Assembly (NCBI RefSeq): GCF_005671395.1
Contig: NZ_CP040428.1
Span: 3,286,001 to 3,350,000, forward strand
DNA length: 64,000 bases
Reading direction: 5' to 3'
DNA from: Jejubacter calystegiae
GTDB lineage: Bacteria; Pseudomonadota; Gammaproteobacteria; Enterobacterales; Enterobacteriaceae
Each line of letters opens with the position of its first letter. Position 1 is the first letter of the stretch. Made by a program: the position numbers and the translations under genes. This document shows positions 34,505 through 45,234 of the stretch, piece after piece. The notes under the pieces were generated by a model. It made no database searches. It worked only from the letters and a program-made list of their open reading frames with translations, and was not told where the DNA came from.

Positions 34505-36691
34505 ATGCGTCTTGATACTTCGCAGGCTCCGGGCCTGCGCCCCCGCTTGCTGGCGGTGCTGATGAGTGCCGCCCTCTGCCCGGCCATGGCTGCTGAAACC
34601 GCACCGGCAAAAACCGACGACACCATTACCGTGACCGCCACGCCGGAAAGCGACTTTACCCCGGGTGGCGACCAGCTGGTACCGGCGTATCTGGATGGTC
34701 AGGTGGCCAACGGCGGGCGTCTGGGGATCCTCGGCGAGCAGGATGCGCGTAACGTTCCCTTTAACGTCATTAGCTACACCTCGAAGATGCTGCGCGATAA
34801 GCAGGCCCAGACCCTGAGCGATGTGATGGCTAACGATGCCAGCGTTCAGAACGTGGCGGGCTACGGTAACTTCGGCGAATCCTTCCGCATTCGCGGTTTT
34901 GATCTCAACAGCGACGATATCGCCTACGGTGGTCTGTACGGCGTACTGCCGCGCCAGGTGATCAGTATGGAGCTGGCGGAGCGGGTCGAGGTTATCAAAG
35001 GTTCTACCGCCTTTCTTAACGGCGTGCCGCCGGGCGGCAGCGGGGTGGGGGGCTCCATTAACCTGGAGCCGAAACATGCTGACAGCGAGCCGCTGAACCG
35101 GCTGAGCGTGGATTACAGTAGCGACTCCCGGGTGGGCGGCGCAATCGATGCCGGGCGTCGCTTCGGCGATAACGATCAGTACGGCGTGCGGGTTAATGTA
35201 CTGCACCGGGAAGGGGAGACCGCGGTCGACGACGAAAAATCGCGTATGACCCTGGCCACCGTCGGTCTGGACTATAAAGGCGATCGCTTTCGCAGCTCGC
35301 TGGATGCCGGCTGGGAAAAGTCGACCATGCACAATGGTCGCATCGGTGTTGGTATCGGCCAGGCGACCGAAGCGCCCAACGTACCGGATAACCGCACCAA
35401 CTACAGCCAGCCGTGGGTTTATAGCGATATGGCCTCGCGTTTCGCCATGTGGCGCGGTGAATACGATCTGACGCCGGACTGGACGGTCTATAGCGCCTTT
35501 GGCGGCAGCCATACCGACGAACGCGGCGCCTACAGTTCCCCTAAGCTGGTGGATAACGCGGGCAATGCCACCATGTCGCGCCTGAGCACCCGCTATAAGG
35601 CGGATACTTTCTCAGGCATGATGGGGGTGCGCGGCAAATTTGAAACCGGCTTTGTAAAGCATAATGTCAACCTGGGCTATTCCGGGGTTTACCGCAAGGC
35701 CCGCTCAGCCTGGACCATGTCCGGCGCTTATGACACTAATATTTATGACCCGGTCTCTATCCCGAACCCGGAAACGCTGTATACCGGCGGCGATATGAAT
35801 CACCCGGCAGTCACCGCCCGCACCCGCAGTACCGGGTTATCTGTCTCCGATACCCTGTCGGTGCTCGACGATCGGCTGCTGCTGACCCTGGGGGCGCGCC
35901 GTCAGGATGTGATGGTGCGTAACTATTCGGCGACCGGGGTGGAAGAGAGCGGTGCCGCCTTCGATGCCATGAAGGTGACTCCGGTTTACGGGCTGGTGGT
36001 GAAGCCCTGGGAAGCGGTCTCCTTCTATGCCAACCATATCGAGTCGCTACAGCCGGGATCGACGGCGCCGACGACCGCCATCAATTCCGGGCAGGTGTCG
36101 GGTATCGTGACCTCAAAGCAGAACGAGGTGGGGGTGAAGCTGGACTATGGCCGTATCGGCGGCAGCCTGGCGCTGTTTGAAATTAAGCAGCCGGTGGGGA
36201 TGGTCGACAACGACGACTATTACAGCCTGTACGGCGAACAGCGTAACCGCGGGGTGGAGCTGAATGTCTTCGGCGAGCCGGTCTACGGCCTGCGGGTGAT
36301 GGGCAGCGCGGTGTTTATCGACCCCGAACTGACCAAAACTAAAGATGGCGCTAACAACGGCAACGACGCGGTCGGCACGCCGCGCTGGCAGTGGCGTCTG
36401 GGCGGCGAGTGGGACATTCCAGGCGTGGAAAACCTGATCGCTACCGGCACCCTGTATCGCACCGGCGGCCAGTATGCTAATGCCGATAACAGCGTGAAAC
36501 TTAATGGCTGGACCCGACTCGACCTTGGTATGCGCTACAGTATGAAGGTGAACGAGCAGCGGGTCGTCTGGCGTGCCGGAATGGAAAACGTGACCAACGA
36601 AAAATACTGGGCATCGGTGGATAATTCCGGTACCTATATTGTTCAGGGCGAGCCACGAACGGTGAAAGTGTCGATGTCCGTCGACTTCTGA
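34505..36691 (+). CDS. TonB-dependent siderophore receptor
   Basis: 728-residue outer-membrane receptor. The signal peptide (about 1-29, cleavage after AMA) is followed by a TonB box-like segment DDTITVTA at about 39-46, an N-terminal plug domain (about 60-190, with the conserved RIRGF and VEVIKGSTAFLNG motifs) and a 22-strand barrel ending in the aromatic C-terminal residue expected of outer-membrane barrels (SMSVDF). It resembles FhuE/FcuA-like receptors for ferric siderophores; the substrate cannot be told. Preceded by a Fur box and AGGGATA ribosome site, followed by a terminator. Not part of the APE operon, but directly next to it. Confidence 0.9.
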   Translation: MRLDTSQAPGLRPRLLAVLMSAALCPAMAAETAPAKTDDTITVTATPESDFTPGGDQLVPAYLDGQVANGGRLGILGEQDARNVPFNVISYTSKMLRDKQAQTLSDVMANDASVQNVAGYGNFGESFRIRGFDLNSDDIAYGGLYGVLPRQVISMELAERVEVIKGSTAFLNGVPPGGSGVGGSINLEPKHADSEPLNRLSVDYSSDSRVGGAIDAGRRFGDNDQYGVRVNVLHREGETAVDDEKSRMTLATVGLDYKGDRFRSSLDAGWEKSTMHNGRIGVGIGQATEAPNVPDNRTNYSQPWVYSDMASRFAMWRGEYDLTPDWTVYSAFGGSHTDERGAYSSPKLVDNAGNATMSRLSTRYKADTFSGMMGVRGKFETGFVKHNVNLGYSGVYRKARSAWTMSGAYDTNIYDPVSIPNPETLYTGGDMNHPAVTARTRSTGLSVSDTLSVLDDRLLLTLGARRQDVMVRNYSATGVEESGAAFDAMKVTPVYGLVVKPWEAVSFYANHIESLQPGSTAPTTAINSGQVSGIVTSKQNEVGVKLDYGRIGGSLALFEIKQPVGMVDNDDYYSLYGEQRNRGVELNVFGEPVYGLRVMGSAVFIDPELTKTKDGANNGNDAVGTPRWQWRLGGEWDIPGVENLIATGTLYRTGGQYANADNSVKLNGWTRLDLGMRYSMKVNEQRVVWRAGMENVTNEKYWASVDNSGTYIVQGEPRTVKVSMSVDF

Positions 36692-36698
36692 TCCCCAC

Positions 36699-36721
36699 AC
36701 CCCGGCCTGGCCGGGGTTTTT
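36699..36721 (+). terminator. Terminator after the TonB receptor
   Basis: Stem CCCCGG/CCGGGG (36700-36705 with 36711-36716) followed by TTTTTC, eight bases after the receptor stop. Confidence 0.85.
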
Positions 36722-36756
36722 CGTTGTTGGGCATCGCCGAATAAAAGGAGGTCGCA

Positions 36757-37290
36757 ATGCAGCACCGAATTGAAATTATCCAGGGAGATATCACACAGGT
36801 TAACGCAGAGGCCATTGTTAATGCGGCTAATTCATCGCTGATGGGCGGTGGCGGCGTGGATGGCGCCATTCACCGAGCAGCCGGACCGGAATTGTTATCC
36901 GAGTGTCGCGAGGTGCGTCAGCGTCATGGCGAATGCCCCACCGGGCAGGCGGTGATTACCGGCGCCGGGAAACTGCCAGCCAGCGCCGTGGTCCATGCCG
37001 TGGGGCCCGTCTGGCATGGCGGTGAAGCGGGAGAGGCGGAACTGCTGGCCAGCGCTTATCGCAACAGCCTGCAACTGGTGAGTGATAACAGCCTGCGCAG
37101 CGTGGCCTTCCCCAATATCAGCACCGGCGTATACGGTTATCCGAAGACCCTGGCGGCAGAGGTGGCATGGCGTGCCGTGAGCGATTTTCTCAGAACACAT
37201 CCGCTACCGGAGCAGGTATACTTCGTCTGCTATGACGAAGAAAACACCCGACTTTACCAACGTCTGCTGGCAGAAACCGCCAGCGAGTGA
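36757..37290 (+). CDS. ymdB: ADP-ribose macrodomain protein YmdB
   Basis: 177-residue macrodomain protein (O-acetyl-ADP-ribose deacetylase, also reported to modulate RNase III in E. coli). The phosphate-binding GDITQ near the N-terminus, [24 protein letters not shown] (about 20-43) and ISTGVYGYP (about 122-130) are intact. Same length as E. coli YmdB. Strong AGGAGG ribosome site. Its end overlaps the start of clsC. Confidence 0.95.
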   Translation: MQHRIEIIQGDITQVNAEAIVNAANSSLMGGGGVDGAIHRAAGPELLSECREVRQRHGECPTGQAVITGAGKLPASAVVHAVGPVWHGGEAGEAELLASAYRNSLQLVSDNSLRSVAFPNISTGVYGYPKTLAAEVAWRAVSDFLRTHPLPEQVYFVCYDEENTRLYQRLLAETASE

Positions 37291-38722
37291 CGATCACGCC
37301 ACCCGTCTTGGACGCGCAGTCGCGCCCGAGGCGGCCCGCCATGAAGGGCTGAGCGGTATCCATCCGCTGGATAACAGCCTGGACGCCTTTGCCGCGCGCT
37401 ACACCCTGGCTGGGGTGGCGGAGCGGACCCTGGATGTCCAGTACTATATCTGGGAGGACGATATGTCCGGGCGCCTGCTGTTCGGGGCGCTGCTGGCGGC
37501 GGCGAGCCGCGGCGTGCGGGTGCGTATCCTGCTGGATGACAATAATACCCCAGGGATGGACGGCATTCTGATGCTGCTGGATGCCCACCCGAATATTGAC
37601 GTCCGGCTGTTTAATCCCTTCTCGTTTCGCAGGCTGCGCTTTTTGGGCTATCTCACCGATTTTGCCCGCCTGAACCGGCGGATGCATAACAAGAGTTTTA
37701 CGGTGGATGGCGAAGTGAGCATCGTCGGCGGACGCAATATAGGCGACGCCTATTTTGGCGCTGGCGACCAGCCGCTGTTTACCGATCTCGACGTGATGGC
37801 CACCGGGCCGGTGGTGGCTGATGTGTGCGACGATTTCCAGCGCTACTGGGAATCGGCCGCGGTAGCGCCGCTTTCCCGGGTGCTGGAGGTGAACGAAGGC
37901 GAAATTTCACGCCGCGTGCAACTGCCTCCGGACTGGCTGGAAAACCCGATGGCGCAGCGCTATCTGGAACGGCTGCGCACCAGCCGTTTTGTGGCGCAGC
38001 TGGAGTCCGGCGAGTTGAATATGCTGTGGGCGAAGACCCGGCTGCTCAGCGACGATCCGCGTAAAGGCGAAGGGAAAGTACGGCTGCGCGGCCTGCTGGG
38101 CGTACGCCTGATGCGGGTGGTGGGAGAACCGCGCGAGCAGTTCGATATTATCTCTCCCTATTTTGTGCCCACCCGCTCCGGGGTGGCGCATCTGCTGACC
38201 CTGGTTCGCAAGGGGGTCAGAATCGCTATTCTGACCAATTCGCTGGCGGCCAACGATGTGGCCATGGTGCATGCGGGCTATGCACGCTGGCGCAAAAAGC
38301 TGCTGCGCCACGGCGTGGCGCTGTATGAGCTAAAGCCTCAGCAGCATTCCGGGCGCGCCACGCCCCACGACCGGGGGCTGACCGGGAACTCGGGATCCAG
38401 CCTGCACGCCAAAACCTTTAGCGTGGATGGCGAAAAGGTGTTTATCGGCTCCTTTAACTTTGATCCGCGCTCGGCGCTGCTCAATACCGAAATGGGATTT
38501 GTCATTGAGTGCGAAACCCTGGCGAAACTGGGCCATGAGCGTTTTATCCGCAGCCGCCGCCACAGCGCCTGGGAGCTACGTCTGGACAGGCGCGGGCGTA
38601 TCAACTGGGTGGAGCAGGAGGGCGAGCGGGAAGTGGTCTGGCGTAAAGAGCCGCAGACCAGCTTCTGGAAGCGTTTGGTGGTGCGGATCACCGCCCGGCT
38701 GCCGGTGGAATGGCTGCTGTAA
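37232..38722 (+). CDS. clsC: Cardiolipin synthase C
   Basis: 496-residue phospholipase-D-superfamily enzyme making cardiolipin from phosphatidylglycerol and phosphatidylethanolamine. Both HKD motifs are present: [10 protein letters not shown] (about 150-159) and [21 protein letters not shown] (about 390-410). The only in-frame ATG at the 5' side (37232) lies 59 bases inside ymdB, making the N-terminus about 20 residues longer than E. coli ClsC (473). Works with YmdB in the same operon, as in E. coli. Confidence 0.93.
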   Translation: MTKKTPDFTNVCWQKPPASDDHATRLGRAVAPEAARHEGLSGIHPLDNSLDAFAARYTLAGVAERTLDVQYYIWEDDMSGRLLFGALLAAASRGVRVRILLDDNNTPGMDGILMLLDAHPNIDVRLFNPFSFRRLRFLGYLTDFARLNRRMHNKSFTVDGEVSIVGGRNIGDAYFGAGDQPLFTDLDVMATGPVVADVCDDFQRYWESAAVAPLSRVLEVNEGEISRRVQLPPDWLENPMAQRYLERLRTSRFVAQLESGELNMLWAKTRLLSDDPRKGEGKVRLRGLLGVRLMRVVGEPREQFDIISPYFVPTRSGVAHLLTLVRKGVRIAILTNSLAANDVAMVHAGYARWRKKLLRHGVALYELKPQQHSGRATPHDRGLTGNSGSSLHAKTFSVDGEKVFIGSFNFDPRSALLNTEMGFVIECETLAKLGHERFIRSRRHSAWELRLDRRGRINWVEQEGEREVVWRKEPQTSFWKRLVVRITARLPVEWLL

Positions 38723-38724
38723 TC

Positions 38725-38755
38725 AAAAACGCCCGGCGCTGAACCGGGCGTTTTG
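38725..38755. terminator. Bidirectional terminator between clsC and opgC
   Basis: Palindrome AAAACGCCCGG ... CCGGGCGTTTT serving the + strand clsC (stop 38722) and the - strand opgC (stop about 38760). A-tract on one side and T-tract on the other suits both directions. Confidence 0.85.
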
Positions 38756-38759
38756 GGTT

Positions 38760-39908
38760 TTAGCGGGCGCCACTGGTGGCGGGCTCCGCTTTCTTTTTCT
38801 GCGGTTTTCCTGAAAACAGGAAGCGCAGCAGCGGCACTCTCAGGTGCAGCTCGTAGAGCAGGGTCGCAATTACCATCACAAAGGCCAGACCCACCACAAA
38901 CCCCAGAGTATTGGAGCGGATATGCGGCATGATATAAGCGCCGAAAAACAGCGTTAGCGGATGATGCACCAGGTAAATAAACAGCGAGGCGTTAACAAAG
39001 TAGGTGACCCGCGGCGAGTGGAAGTTCAGCAGCCGGTGTCCCAGTGAGAACACCACATTGGTCATCCACAGCCCCATCAGCATGGTGATTACCGCTTCTC
39101 TTTCATACATCCAGCCTTCGCCGCTGCCGTAGTGCTGGTTAGCCACATAGGCGATAAAGGCCAGCAGTGAACCGACATAGCAGGCCGGGGAGGGGGTGAT
39201 AAAGCGGGCTTTCAGCGTCGGATACTTAAAGGCGACGGCGCCCAGGATAAAGAACGGCAGATACATCAGCGTCTGCATCACCGCGAAGTTAAACAGCCCG
39301 TCGCTGAGGACAGGCGGCCAGAGGATTAGTAGCAAACGGCGTAGCGCCGCCCAGCCGATCCCTAATCCCAGGAAAATAACGCTCAGCGACAGTAGCGAGA
39401 AGTTTCTCTCTCTGACTGGCGCCTGTTTCATTTTTTGAAACAGAATAAGACCAATCGTGGTTAATATCGTCAGCACCAGCAAAAACCAAAGGTGCGAAAT
39501 CAATTCCCAGACCAGCGTATTATATTTTTGGTAACCGCTAAGCTGTGACCAGTTTGGCTCTCTGGCGCCGACAAATTGCAACATCAAAAATTGCGGCAGG
39601 GTTAGCAGCGGAATGGCGGTTAACATCGGAATGCCCACACGTTCGACCCGCACTTTCCACCAGTGACCAGGGCTGTAGCGCAGATAGAGCATCCAGGAAA
39701 AATAACCCGAGATAACAAAGAAAACTTGCATGCGGAAGGCATGGATAAAATCGTTAAACAGGGTGAGCCAGTCAGAGGCCTCTGCGCTGTTAACATGCCA
39801 CTGGTGGCTTGAATAGAGGAGGGAGACATGAAACGGAATCCCCAGTAACATCAGCCAGGCCCTGATCGAATCAAGGAAAAATTCGCGTTGTGCCGGTGGG
39901 TTGCTCAT
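38760..39908 (-). CDS. opgC: Glucan succinyltransferase/acyltransferase OpgC
   Basis: 382-residue integral membrane acyltransferase-3 family protein that adds succinyl groups to osmoregulated periplasmic glucans. About ten hydrophobic helices are spread through the chain; [18 protein letters not shown] (about 9-26) includes the family's conserved catalytic His, and [15 protein letters not shown]-like sequence is present. Nearly same length as E. coli OpgC (385). Divergent from opgGH; GGAG ribosome site. Confidence 0.95.
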   Translation of the reverse strand: MSNPPAQREFFLDSIRAWLMLLGIPFHVSLLYSSHQWHVNSAEASDWLTLFNDFIHAFRMQVFFVISGYFSWMLYLRYSPGHWWKVRVERVGIPMLTAIPLLTLPQFLMLQFVGAREPNWSQLSGYQKYNTLVWELISHLWFLLVLTILTTIGLILFQKMKQAPVRERNFSLLSLSVIFLGLGIGWAALRRLLLILWPPVLSDGLFNFAVMQTLMYLPFFILGAVAFKYPTLKARFITPSPACYVGSLLAFIAYVANQHYGSGEGWMYEREAVITMLMGLWMTNVVFSLGHRLLNFHSPRVTYFVNASLFIYLVHHPLTLFFGAYIMPHIRSNTLGFVVGLAFVMVIATLLYELHLRVPLLRFLFSGKPQKKKAEPATSGAR

Positions 39909-40164
39909 AACACTCCTGAGTAATATAAGACTTTTCGCCTTATCCTTAAGACGACTACGGATTACATTTGGCTGCTAACCCTACACTAACGCAGCCTGAC
40001 TGTCTCCAGGAGAAGCACGGAAAGCGTAATCACTTGACTTATATTCGCTTAAACCCTGAACCGCCAGTATGAACCTGATGGGGATATGGTTGTCGGAAAG
40101 TTGAAGTATCCATTAGAATGGATTGGATTGACATTAGCACACAAAGGGGGATGTGCTGACTTTT
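39909..40164. promoter_or_regulatory. Divergent opgC/opgGH promoter region
   Basis: 256 bases between opgC and opgG. It contains TTGACT (40033) and TTGACA-like (about 40126) -35 candidates for opgG but no clear matching -10; an AAGGGGGA stretch lies before the opgG start. Osmotic control known for E. coli opgGH is expected, but no site can be shown. Confidence 0.45.
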
Positions 40165-41718
40165 ATGAAAAATAAACCAGAAATGAAGAAACTGCGCTGG
40201 TTGGGTGCTGCTGTAATGTTGTCCCTGTATGCCAATTCGGTATGGGCTTTTTCTATTGATGACGTTGCGAAACAGGCTAAGTCTCTGGCAGGTAAAAGCT
40301 ACGAGGCGCCAAAAAGCAACCTGCCTTCCGCGTTCCGCGACATGAAGTATGCGGACTACCAGCAGATCCAGTTCAATCACGATAAAGCGTATTGGAATAA
40401 GCTTAAGACCCCATTCAAGCTCGAATTCTATCATCAGGGGATGTACTTCGACACGCCGGTGACGATCAACGAAGTGACCGCCACGGCCGTGAACAAGATC
40501 AAGTACAGCCCGGATTACTTCACGTTCGGTAACGTGAAGCACGACAAAGACACCGTTAAGGATCTTGGCTTCGCGGGCTTTAAAGTGCTCTACCCGATCA
40601 ACAGCAAAGATAAGAACGACGAAATTGTCAGCATGCTCGGGGCCAGCTACTTCCGCGTTATCGGCAAAGGCCAGGTGTATGGTCTTTCCGCCCGCGGCCT
40701 GGCCATCGATACCGCTCTGCCTTCCGGCGAAGAGTTCCCGCGTTTCCGCGAATTCTGGATCGAGCGGCCGCAGCCGAAAGCCAACTGGCTGGTGGTCTAC
40801 GCGCTGCTGGATTCTCCGCGCGCCACCGGCGCCTATCGCTTTATTATTCGTCCGGGCGAAGAGAGTAAAATCGATGTGCAGGCCAAGATCTACCTGCGCG
40901 ACAAGGTCGGCAAACTGGGCGTAGCGCCGCTGACCAGTATGTTCCTGTTCGGGGCTAACCAGCCATCGCCGACCACCAACTATCGCCCGGAAATGCATGA
41001 TTCCGACGGTCTGTCGATCCATGCCGGTAATGATGAGTGGATCTGGCGTCCGCTGAACAACCCGAAACGCCTGGCGGTCAGTACCTACAGCACCGAAAAC
41101 CCGAAAGGCTTCGGCTTGCTGCAGCGCACCCGCGACTTCTCCCGCTATGAGGATCTGGACGATCGTTACGATCTGCGTCCCAGCGCCTGGGTTCAGCCGG
41201 AAGGCAACTGGGGTAAAGGTCGGATAGAGCTGGTCGAAATTCCGACCAACGACGAAACCAACGATAACGTTGTCGCCTTCTGGACGCCGGAGCAACTGCC
41301 GGAGCCGGGTAAGGAGATGAACTACAAGTACTCCATTCTGATGACCCGCGATGAAGGCAAACTGCACGATCCGAAGATTGCCTGGGTGCAGCAGACCCGC
41401 CGCTCTACCGGTGATGTGAAGCAGGCTAATCTGATTCGCCAGCCTGACGGTACCGTGGCCTTCGTGGTGGACTTCACCGGCGAAGAGATGAAGAAAATGG
41501 CGGCGGATACCCCGATTACCGCTCAGGCCAGCATTGGCGACAATGGTGAAATCGTCGAAAACAACGTGCGCTACAACCCGGTCACTAAAGGCTGGCGTTT
41601 GACGCTGCGCGTGAAGGTAAAAGACGAGAAGAAGACCACCGATATGCGCGCTGCGCTGGTTAACGGTGATAAGACCCTGAGTGAAACCTGGAGCTACCAG
41701 CTACCCGCCAATGAATAA
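40165..41718 (+). CDS. opgG: Periplasmic glucan biosynthesis protein OpgG
   Basis: 517-residue periplasmic protein (signal peptide ending near VWA, about residue 27) required for beta-1,6 branching of osmoregulated periplasmic glucans. Highly similar along its length to E. coli OpgG (511). Start ATG 40165 is used; ATG 40183 would give a start closest to the E. coli protein, and GTG 40153 lies too near the AAGGGGGA site. Overlaps opgH by 8 bases, as in E. coli. Confidence 0.95.
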   Translation: MKNKPEMKKLRWLGAAVMLSLYANSVWAFSIDDVAKQAKSLAGKSYEAPKSNLPSAFRDMKYADYQQIQFNHDKAYWNKLKTPFKLEFYHQGMYFDTPVTINEVTATAVNKIKYSPDYFTFGNVKHDKDTVKDLGFAGFKVLYPINSKDKNDEIVSMLGASYFRVIGKGQVYGLSARGLAIDTALPSGEEFPRFREFWIERPQPKANWLVVYALLDSPRATGAYRFIIRPGEESKIDVQAKIYLRDKVGKLGVAPLTSMFLFGANQPSPTTNYRPEMHDSDGLSIHAGNDEWIWRPLNNPKRLAVSTYSTENPKGFGLLQRTRDFSRYEDLDDRYDLRPSAWVQPEGNWGKGRIELVEIPTNDETNDNVVAFWTPEQLPEPGKEMNYKYSILMTRDEGKLHDPKIAWVQQTRRSTGDVKQANLIRQPDGTVAFVVDFTGEEMKKMAADTPITAQASIGDNGEIVENNVRYNPVTKGWRLTLRVKVKDEKKTTDMRAALVNGDKTLSETWSYQLPANE

Positions 41719-44242
41719 ACTGACGACACAAGATTATGTGGAGGCGCTTGGTCTGCCTGCGGAGCAGCAGGCCCGGTTGCCCACAACGGACGTGCGTGAG
41801 GTGCACCAGGCGCTGGACGCCGAAGCGCATCGCTATCCGCGTGAGGATGATTCTCCCCTGGGCTCGGTCAGAGCCCGTCTGGAGCATCAGTGGCCGGATT
41901 CCGTCGGCAACGGACAGCTCGTTGATGATACCGAAGGGCGCGCCGAGCTACAGGCTATGCCGAAGATTCAGCGTTCATCCATGGTGCCCGAACCCTGGCG
42001 TACCAACCCGATCGGCCGCTTCTGGGATCGCCTGCTTGGACGTAATCTGTCGCCGCGCCATCATGCAATGTCCAAAGAGGAGCAGGCCAATGAGCAGAAG
42101 TGGCGTACCGTCGGCACCATCCGTCGTTACATCCTGCTGCTGCTGACGCTGTCCCAGACCGCCGTTGCCACCTGGTACATGAAGACTATCCTTCCTTATC
42201 AGGGCTGGGCGCTGATCAACCCCGCCGATATGGTGGGGCAGGATCTGTGGATCTCCTTTATGCAACTGCTGCCTTACGTCCTGCAGAGCGGCATCCTGAT
42301 TCTGTTCGCCATTCTGTTCTGTTGGGTTTCGGCCGGGTTCTGGACCGCGCTGATGGGCTTCCTGCAGTTGCTGATTGGCAAGGATAAATACAGTATTTCA
42401 GCCTCGACGGTGGGGGACGAAGCGCTTAATCCCGAACACCGCACTGCGCTGGTCATGCCTATCTGTAATGAGGACGTCAGCCGCGTCTTTGCCGGGCTGC
42501 GTGCCACCTGGGAGTCGGTTAAGGCGACCGGGCAGCATAAGCATTTCGATATCTACATTCTGAGCGATAGCTACGACCCCGACATCTGCGTGGCCGAACA
42601 GAAGGCCTGGATGGAGCTGATTGCCGAAGTGCAGGGTGAAGGGCAGATTTTCTATCGTCGCCGCCGTCGCCGTATGAAGCGCAAGAGCGGCAACATCGAC
42701 GATTTCTGTCGCCGCTGGGGCAGCCAGTACAGCTATATGGTGGTGCTGGACGCCGACTCGGTGATGACCGGCGAGTGTCTGACGCAGCTGGTGCGTCTGA
42801 TGGAAGCCAACCCCAACGCCGGGATTATTCAGTCCGCCCCGCGCGCATCCGGGATGGATACTCTCTACGCGCGCTGCCAACAGTTCGCCACCCGGGTTTA
42901 TGGTCCGCTGTTTACCGCCGGTCTGCACTTCTGGCAGCTCGGTGAGTCCCACTACTGGGGCCATAACGCCATTATCCGCGTCAAACCCTTTATCGAGCAC
43001 TGCGCGCTGGCGCCGCTGCCGGGCGAGGGTTCTTTTGCAGGATCGATTCTGTCGCACGACTTTGTGGAAGCCGCGCTGATGCGCCGTGCAGGCTGGGGCG
43101 TGTGGATAGCCTACGATCTGCCGGGCTCCTATGAGGAGCTACCGCCGAACCTGCTGGACGAACTGAAACGCGATCGCCGCTGGTGTCACGGCAACCTGAT
43201 GAACTTCCGCCTGTTCCTGGTGAAGGGGATGCACCCGGTGCATCGTGCGGTGTTCCTGACGGGGGTGATGTCCTATCTGTCGGCGCCGCTGTGGTTTATG
43301 TTCCTGGCGCTCTCCACCGCGCTTCAGGTGGTGCACGCCCTGACTGAGCCGCAATACTTCCTGCAACCGCGACAGTTGTTCCCGGTCTGGCCCCAGTGGC
43401 GTCCGGAACTGGCGATTGCGCTGTTTGCCTCGACTATGGTGTTGCTGTTCCTGCCGAAGCTGCTGAGCGTCATCCTGATCTGGTGCAAGGGCTCGAAGGA
43501 GTTTGGCGGCTTTATTCGCGTAACGCTGTCGCTGTTGCTTGAAGTGCTGTTCTCCGTGCTGCTGGCGCCAGTGCGTATGCTGTTCCACACCGTATTCGTG
43601 GTCAGCGCCTTCCTGGGCTGGGAAGTGGTCTGGAATTCGCCGCAGCGTGACGACGACTCCACCCCCTGGGGCGAAGCCTTTATGCGTCACGGCTCTCAGT
43701 TGCTGCTGGGTCTGGTATGGGCTGCCGGCATGGCGTGGCTCGACCTGCGTTTCCTGTTCTGGTTGGCGCCAATTGTCTTCTCGCTGATTCTGTCGCCGTT
43801 TGTATCGGTGCTCTCCAGCCGGGCGACCATCGGACTGCGCACCAAGCGCTGGAAGCTGTTCCTGATCCCGGAAGAGTATTCCCCGCCGCAGGTGTTGGTG
43901 GATACCGAAAAGTATCTGGCGCTCAATCGCTCGCGGGTGCTGGATGACGGCTTTATCCACGCGGTGTTTAACCCGGCCCTGAATGCACTCTCCTGCGCCA
44001 TGGCGACGGCCCGTCACCGTGCCAGCCAGGTACTGGAAATTGCCCGGGATCGCCACGTAGAGCAGGCGCTTAATGAAACGCCTGACAAGCTGAACCGCGA
44101 CCGTCGCCTGGTGCTGCTGAGCGACCCGGTGACCATGACGCGGATGCACTATCGCGTCTGGGCGAACCCGGATCGCTACTCTTCATGGGTTCAGCAATAT
44201 CAGTCGGTAACGTTAAATCCTGAGACGCTTAAGGCTCAGTGA
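41711..44242 (+). CDS. opgH: Glucan glucosyltransferase OpgH
   Basis: 843-residue inner-membrane glucosyltransferase (GT2) making the beta-1,2 glucan backbone from UDP-glucose; in E. coli it also inhibits FtsZ when UDP-glucose is high. Visible: membrane helices near residues 135-160 and 190-220, the catalytic domain with [11 protein letters not shown] (DxD, about 350), [15 protein letters not shown] and the [10 protein letters not shown] (QxxRW-like) block near 490, then C-terminal helices. Start 41711 matches the E. coli N-terminus and overlaps opgG. Confidence 0.96.
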   Translation: MNKLTTQDYVEALGLPAEQQARLPTTDVREVHQALDAEAHRYPREDDSPLGSVRARLEHQWPDSVGNGQLVDDTEGRAELQAMPKIQRSSMVPEPWRTNPIGRFWDRLLGRNLSPRHHAMSKEEQANEQKWRTVGTIRRYILLLLTLSQTAVATWYMKTILPYQGWALINPADMVGQDLWISFMQLLPYVLQSGILILFAILFCWVSAGFWTALMGFLQLLIGKDKYSISASTVGDEALNPEHRTALVMPICNEDVSRVFAGLRATWESVKATGQHKHFDIYILSDSYDPDICVAEQKAWMELIAEVQGEGQIFYRRRRRRMKRKSGNIDDFCRRWGSQYSYMVVLDADSVMTGECLTQLVRLMEANPNAGIIQSAPRASGMDTLYARCQQFATRVYGPLFTAGLHFWQLGESHYWGHNAIIRVKPFIEHCALAPLPGEGSFAGSILSHDFVEAALMRRAGWGVWIAYDLPGSYEELPPNLLDELKRDRRWCHGNLMNFRLFLVKGMHPVHRAVFLTGVMSYLSAPLWFMFLALSTALQVVHALTEPQYFLQPRQLFPVWPQWRPELAIALFASTMVLLFLPKLLSVILIWCKGSKEFGGFIRVTLSLLLEVLFSVLLAPVRMLFHTVFVVSAFLGWEVVWNSPQRDDDSTPWGEAFMRHGSQLLLGLVWAAGMAWLDLRFLFWLAPIVFSLILSPFVSVLSSRATIGLRTKRWKLFLIPEEYSPPQVLVDTEKYLALNRSRVLDDGFIHAVFNPALNALSCAMATARHRASQVLEIARDRHVEQALNETPDKLNRDRRLVLLSDPVTMTRMHYRVWANPDRYSSWVQQYQSVTLNPETLKAQ

Positions 44243-44252
44243 TAAGGAATAT

Positions 44253-44278
44253 GCCGGCGGTAACGTCGGCTTTTTTTT
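44253..44278 (+). terminator. Terminator after opgH
   Basis: Stem GCCGGC with GTCGGC (one G-T pair), loop of about six bases, then T8. Lies 11 bases after the opgH stop. Confidence 0.85.
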
Positions 44279-44315
44279 GCCCGGGACGGGCGCGGACGTC
44301 TAAAGAGGATAGCCG

Positions 44316-44543
44316 TTGAGAATTATCTTTGTCATTATTGCCGCTCTGCTTTTGAGCGGCTGCGGCAGTATTATCAGCCGTACGATACCGGGGCAGGGCA
44401 ACGGTAATCAGTACTACCCCGGTGTACAGTGGGATTTGCGCGACTCGCCGTGGCGCTATGTGACGGTGCTTGACCTGCCGTTTTCGCTGGTCTTCGATAC
44501 CCTGTTGCTGCCGATAGATAGCCATCATGGGCCTTACGAGTAA
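44316..44543 (+). CDS. yceK: Small lipoprotein YceK
   Basis: 75-residue lipoprotein with lipobox LSGC (Cys near 16) followed by GSIISRTIPGQG; nearly identical in length and sequence to E. coli YceK (DUF1375). Function unknown, outer-membrane location probable. Uses a TTG start behind AAAGAGGA. Follows opgH in the conserved order. Confidence 0.93.
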   Translation: MRIIFVIIAALLLSGCGSIISRTIPGQGNGNQYYPGVQWDLRDSPWRYVTVLDLPFSLVFDTLLLPIDSHHGPYE

Positions 44544-44562
44544 TTTCTTTCTCCCTTACGGT

Positions 44563-44714
44563 GAACGGGTCAGGGGAATACGCCCTCTCCCTTTCAGGGA
44601 GAGGGCGGGGTGAGGGTGACAGGCAGCTCCGGCGCCTGGTAGTCAATATCATTGAGGCTCTGTTTCAGAATAAAAGCGGCGGAATATGGGGCGGTAGTGG
44701 ACTGTTCCGTTCAC
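44563..44714 (+). repeat. Direct repeat copy A (about 150 bases)
   Basis: Begins GAACGGGTCAGGGGAATAC, includes the CCCTCTCCC-TTTCA-GGGAGAGGG palindrome (44583-44605), and ends in the GTTCCGTTCAC motif. Nearly identical to copy B, 189 bases downstream; differences are small insertions (one C, and CCT). Confidence 0.9.
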
Positions 44715-44757
44715 TTTTCGCGACTGCTTCTCTGTTGATTCACAGCAGGTAGAACGG
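44702..44757 (+). repeat. Palindromic element copy, related to 60636-60691
   Basis: 56 bases starting GTTCCGTTCACTTT. The reverse complement of 60636-60691 aligns along its whole length, including CTTCTCTG and TGATTCACAGC. The right arm (about AGAACGGG) is degenerate, so this copy looks decayed. Confidence 0.75.
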
Positions 44758-44907
44758 GTCAGGGGAATACTCCCTCTCCCTTTCAGGGAGAGGGCCGGGG
44801 TGAGGGTGACAGGCAGCTCCGGCGCCTGGTAGTCAATATCATTCCTGAGGCTCTGTTTCAGAATAAAAGCGGTGGAATATGGGGCGGTAGTGGACTGGTC
44901 CGTTCAC
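44752..44907 (+). repeat. Direct repeat copy B (about 155 bases)
   Basis: Second copy of the unit at 44563-44714, with palindrome at 44772-44794. Its right end runs into GGTCCGTTCACCGG, which forms the left arm of the inverted-repeat element ending at 44985. Confidence 0.9.
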
Positions 44908-44985
44908 CGGTTCCGAAACCGACATATAAAAAATAACCTTAAAGTGAACGGAACCTTCATCAGCGTGACATATTCCGCCTGAAAA
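44866..44985. mobile_element. Short inverted-repeat element (MITE-like)
   Basis: Left arm GGAATATG ... GGTCCGTTCAC and right arm GTGAACGGAACC ... CATATTCCGCC face each other as imperfect inverted repeats of about 37 bases, around an AT-rich centre without a reading frame. The same arrangement (GAATATG ... GTTCCGTTCAC / GTGAACGGAAC ... CATATTC) occurs at 60617-60722. No target duplication could be assigned with confidence. Non-autonomous mobility is inference. Confidence 0.6.
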
Positions 44986-45234
44986 CAGCACCGCAGTAAT
45001 AATATTCCCCGTCAATGAAATAACACTGAAAACACACAGGAATATTGCAAGCCAGATTCAGGAAACAGAAATTCAGCCCACCACTGTGATTTATTACAGG
45101 TTAAAATACCAATAGCGATTTTTTATTCAAAGGAGGAAGAGAGAAGCAAGACCCACTGATTAATACAGACGCGACCCGCCAGTGCACGAACACTGACAGG
45201 CCGCTAACCACAACCAACTAACAAGGAGTTGATT

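Larger units (their letters stand above)
44544..45234. other. Repeat-rich gap in place of conserved genes
   Basis: 691 bases without an intact gene between yceK and the SymE-like remnant. Holds a tandem pair of about 150-base direct repeats (44563-44714 and 44752-44907), each with a CCCTCTCCC/GGGAGAGGG palindrome, and copies of a palindromic element also found at 60617-60722. The last 240 bases are AT-rich and contain an AGGAGGAAG stretch, with no identifiable gene. E. coli carries mdtG on the far side of msyB; that gene is not in the window. Confidence 0.7.

Noticed and set aside
34454-35512. 352-codon minus-strand frame opposite the TonB receptor
   Set aside because: Shadow frame: it overlaps a complete receptor gene and its Fur-box leader.
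40039-41367. 442-codon minus-strand frame opposite opgG
   Set aside because: Shadow of the strongly biased opgG codons; opgG is conserved over its whole length and no domain is visible in the antisense frame.
44563-44907. CRISPR array
   Set aside because: Only two long (about 150-base) copies with no short spacers; a direct duplication and not a repeat-spacer array.
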